Below, one piece after another: positions 5,258 to 7,162 of a stretch of 7,162 nucleotides of DNA. The stretch is from assembly GCA_946183755.1 (NCBI GenBank), contig CAMHCZ010000096.1, positions 1 to 7,162 of the forward strand, read 5' to 3'. This stretch comes from an uncultured bacterium (GTDB taxonomy: Bacteria; Bacteroidota; Bacteroidia; Bacteroidales; Paludibacteraceae). A program made the position numbers and the translations under genes. Numbering within the stretch: the stretch's first letter is position 1; the number at the start of each line of letters is the position of its first letter. The notes under the pieces are model-generated. The model made no database searches. It was not told the origin of the DNA and was given only the letters and a program-made list of their open reading frames with translations.

Positions 5258-6937
5258 ATGTACAGTAAATTTGAATTAGAAGAAAAACTGCTTCCTGAGT
5301 TGAAGCAGATCGCAAAAGAAGTGGGAGTCAAGAAAGTGGATTCCTACAAGAAATCGGACCTCATTTATGAAATTCTGGATGTGCAAGCCAAGATAAAACC
5401 ATCGGAACAGCCAGCGCCTCAGCCAGAGAAAAAGGCAAAGCGTACTCGTGTCAAGGATGCGCAAAAGATAGACATGGCTGCGATGAATGCCGCAGAAACG
5501 GCAACGGAACAGAAGCGTGCCGAGCGCCCTCGCAAAACAGAAGCGGCACAGACGGCAGCGAGTGACGACGTGATAGTGGTTGAACCTAAAGCGCAGCCTG
5601 TGGCCGACAAGAACGAGCGCCAGCAGCGTGGACGCCGCAACAACTTCAGAGACGACAAGAAGCGCGGCTTCGCTGAGGCGCAGGCGACTGAGGCTGCCGA
5701 CAATCAGCCTAAGGAAGAGGCGCAGGAGCGTAAGCAGGAAGAAAAAAACAACAACTTCGAAAAACGCAACAACAACGACCAGCAGCGCCAGAAGCAGCAG
5801 TACGAACCGCTGTACAACTTCGCGGATGTATTGGAAGGTACGGGAGTGCTTGAACTGATGCCGGATGGTTACGGATTCTTGCGTTCACCTGACTACAACT
5901 ATTTCACATCGCCCGACGATATTTACGTGTCTCAGTCGCAGGTCAGACTTTACGGACTCAAGACGGGCGATACCGTCACAGGAAACATCCGTCCGCCAAA
6001 GGACGGCGAGAAGTATTTTCCGCTTGTCAAGGTGACAAAAATAAACGGACGTTCACCTGAGTTCGTTCGCGACAGAGTGGATTTCGAGCACCTTACACCT
6101 GTGTTCCCTAACGAGAAGTTCAAACTCACTCGCGGCGCAAACGACAATGTTTCTGTCCGTGTGGTTGACCTTTTCGCGCCTATCGGCAAGGGACAGCGTG
6201 GACTCATCGTGGCTCAGCCTAAGACTGGTAAGACAATGCTTCTCAAGGACATAGCCAATGCAATTTCCGCTAACGACCCGGATGTCTATATGATAATCCT
6301 GTTGATAGATGAGCGTCCGGAGGAGGTGACCGACATGCAGCGCAGCGTAAAAGCAGAGGTCATTTCATCGACATTCGACGAGCCTGCAGAGCGCCATGTC
6401 AAGGTGGCGAGCATGGTTCACGAGAAGGCGAAGCGTATGGTGGAGTGCGGTCATGACGTTGTTATCCTTTTGGATTCAATAACCCGTCTGGCGAGAGCGT
6501 ACAACACCGTGTCGCCAGCGTCAGGAAAGATTCTTTCCGGAGGTGTTGATGCCAATGCGCTGCACAAGCCAAAGCGTTTCTTCGGAGCGGCTCGAAACAT
6601 CGAGGGCGGCGGCAGCCTTACCATAATAGCGACGGCGCTCACAGAGACAGGCTCAAAGATGGACGACGTGATTTTCGAGGAGTTCAAGGGCACAGGAAAC
6701 ATGGAGCTGCAGCTTAACCGCACGCTTGCCAACAAGCGCATATTCCCGGCAGTGGACATCATGGCGAGCAGCACACGCCGCGACGACTTGCTCCAGGACA
6801 AGGAGACGCTCTCGCGCGTATGGGTTCTGCGCAACTACCTCTCGGACATGACGCCAGTGGAGGCGATGGACTTTATGAGAAAGCAGATGGACCGCACGGT
6901 CTCGAACGAGGAACTGCTTGTTACAATGAACAAATAA
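5258..6937 (+). CDS. rho: Transcription termination factor Rho with Bacteroidota-type disordered insertion
   Basis: Hexameric RNA-dependent ATPase/helicase that releases transcripts from RNA polymerase. At 559 residues it is 140 longer than E. coli Rho (419). Order of parts: Rho N-terminal helical domain (1-46), low-complexity charged/polar insertion rich in K, R, Q, N, E and A (about 48-182), cold-shock-type RNA-binding domain (about 190-268, with GVLELMPDGYGFLR), then the RecA-type motor. The motor has Walker A QPKTGKT (320-326), LIDERPEEVTDM (349-360), Walker B VVILLDSITR (401-410), the Q-loop region ILSGGVDANALHKPKRFFG (425-443) and the R-loop region TETGSKMDDVIFEEFKGTG (462-480). All catalytic motifs look intact, including the bicyclomycin-contacting Lys325, Asp351, Arg353 and Ser407 by alignment to E. 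coli. The start MYSKFELEEKLLPELKQIA fits the family. No terminator separates it from the next gene. Confidence 0.98.
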   Translation: MYSKFELEEKLLPELKQIAKEVGVKKVDSYKKSDLIYEILDVQAKIKPSEQPAPQPEKKAKRTRVKDAQKIDMAAMNAAETATEQKRAERPRKTEAAQTAASDDVIVVEPKAQPVADKNERQQRGRRNNFRDDKKRGFAEAQATEAADNQPKEEAQERKQEEKNNNFEKRNNNDQQRQKQQYEPLYNFADVLEGTGVLELMPDGYGFLRSPDYNYFTSPDDIYVSQSQVRLYGLKTGDTVTGNIRPPKDGEKYFPLVKVTKINGRSPEFVRDRVDFEHLTPVFPNEKFKLTRGANDNVSVRVVDLFAPIGKGQRGLIVAQPKTGKTMLLKDIANAISANDPDVYMIILLIDERPEEVTDMQRSVKAEVISSTFDEPAERHVKVASMVHEKAKRMVECGHDVVILLDSITRLARAYNTVSPASGKILSGGVDANALHKPKRFFGAARNIEGGGSLTIIATALTETGSKMDDVIFEEFKGTGNMELQLNRTLANKRIFPAVDIMASSTRRDDLLQDKETLSRVWVLRNYLSDMTPVEAMDFMRKQMDRTVSNEELLVTMNK

Positions 6938-6958
6938 CAACCATAAATACTAAATGTT

Positions 6959-7162
6959 ATGAGAAAATTGCTTTTCGCGTTTTTCGCGCTTATGTTCTCG
7001 GCGGCTGCGTCTGCACAGATCGAGACAAAGATTGTCGGTGTATGGTCGGTTGACTCTGTGACAGAGAATAAAGACCTGAAACTGAACAATAAGGAGACAA
7101 AGGATTACTCGAAACTGAAGAAGTCGGAGATTATTTTCACAGCCGACCATCATGCCAAGTTC
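6959..7162 (+). CDS. Secreted lipocalin-like protein (partial, N-terminal part)
   Basis: The first 68 codons of a gene that runs off the right edge. Residues 1-19 (MRKLLFAFFALMFSAAASA) form a clear Sec signal peptide with an ASA|Q signal peptidase I site; there is no lipobox cysteine. The mature part begins QIETKIVGVWSVDSV; an I-x-G-x-W start followed by charged strands resembles the small lipocalin-like domains often found in Bacteroidota periplasmic proteins, but too little is visible to be sure of the family or ligand. The ATG at 6959 is preferred because the ATG at 6954 meets a stop after two codons. It begins 21 nt after the rho stop without a visible TAnnTTTG box or terminator between them, so cotranscription with rho is likely. 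Confidence 0.75.
   Translation, partial: MRKLLFAFFALMFSAAASAQIETKIVGVWSVDSVTENKDLKLNNKETKDYSKLKKSEIIFTADHHAKF

Noticed and set aside
6451..6834. A 127-codon minus-strand open frame inside rho
   Set aside because: It is antisense to the highly conserved Rho motor domain and has no independent support.

Overview
The window looks like a stretch of core chromosome from a Bacteroidota bacterium, most likely order Bacteroidales. The evidence is a 286-residue primary sigma factor without region 1.1, a Rho with a long low-complexity insertion, gene starts without Shine-Dalgarno sequences, and four sites that match the Bacteroidota -7 element TAnnTTTG exactly. I see no mobile element, CRISPR array, phage gene or defence system. 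The genus cannot be fixed from this sequence.

Layout. On the minus strand, positions 1-682 hold the N-terminal 227 codons of a WecA/TagO/MraY-family sugar-phosphate transferase that continues past the left edge. A strong hairpin terminator (713-750) separates it from rpoD (767-1627, minus). A divergent intergenic region of about 340 bp follows, with the rpoD promoter, a cluster of TGTCA-like repeats and the rnpB promoter. On the plus strand come rnpB (RNase P RNA, about 1969-2335), a YihY/BrkB membrane protein with a C-terminal winged-helix-like domain (2348-3700), tilS (3697-5052, ATGA overlap with yihY), a 205-bp gap with a promoter and long leader, rho (5258-6937), and the first 68 codons of a secreted lipocalin-like protein (6959 to the right edge).

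How the parts relate. The window combines transcription initiation (RpoD), transcription termination (Rho) and tRNA maturation (RNase P RNA, TilS). The yihY start lies 12 nt behind the rnpB T-tract with no visible promoter, so rnpB-yihY-tilS may form one transcription unit by readthrough, with yihY and tilS translationally coupled. The last gene probably rides on rho readthrough.

The most interesting points are fine structure in ordinary genes: the terminator/promoter nesting between rpoD and the transferase gene, the rnpB terminator hairpin that would compete with the P4 and P1 helices, the repeat array upstream of rnpB, the rho leader with a small ORF, and the disordered insertion in Rho with an in-frame A_AAA_AAC heptamer.
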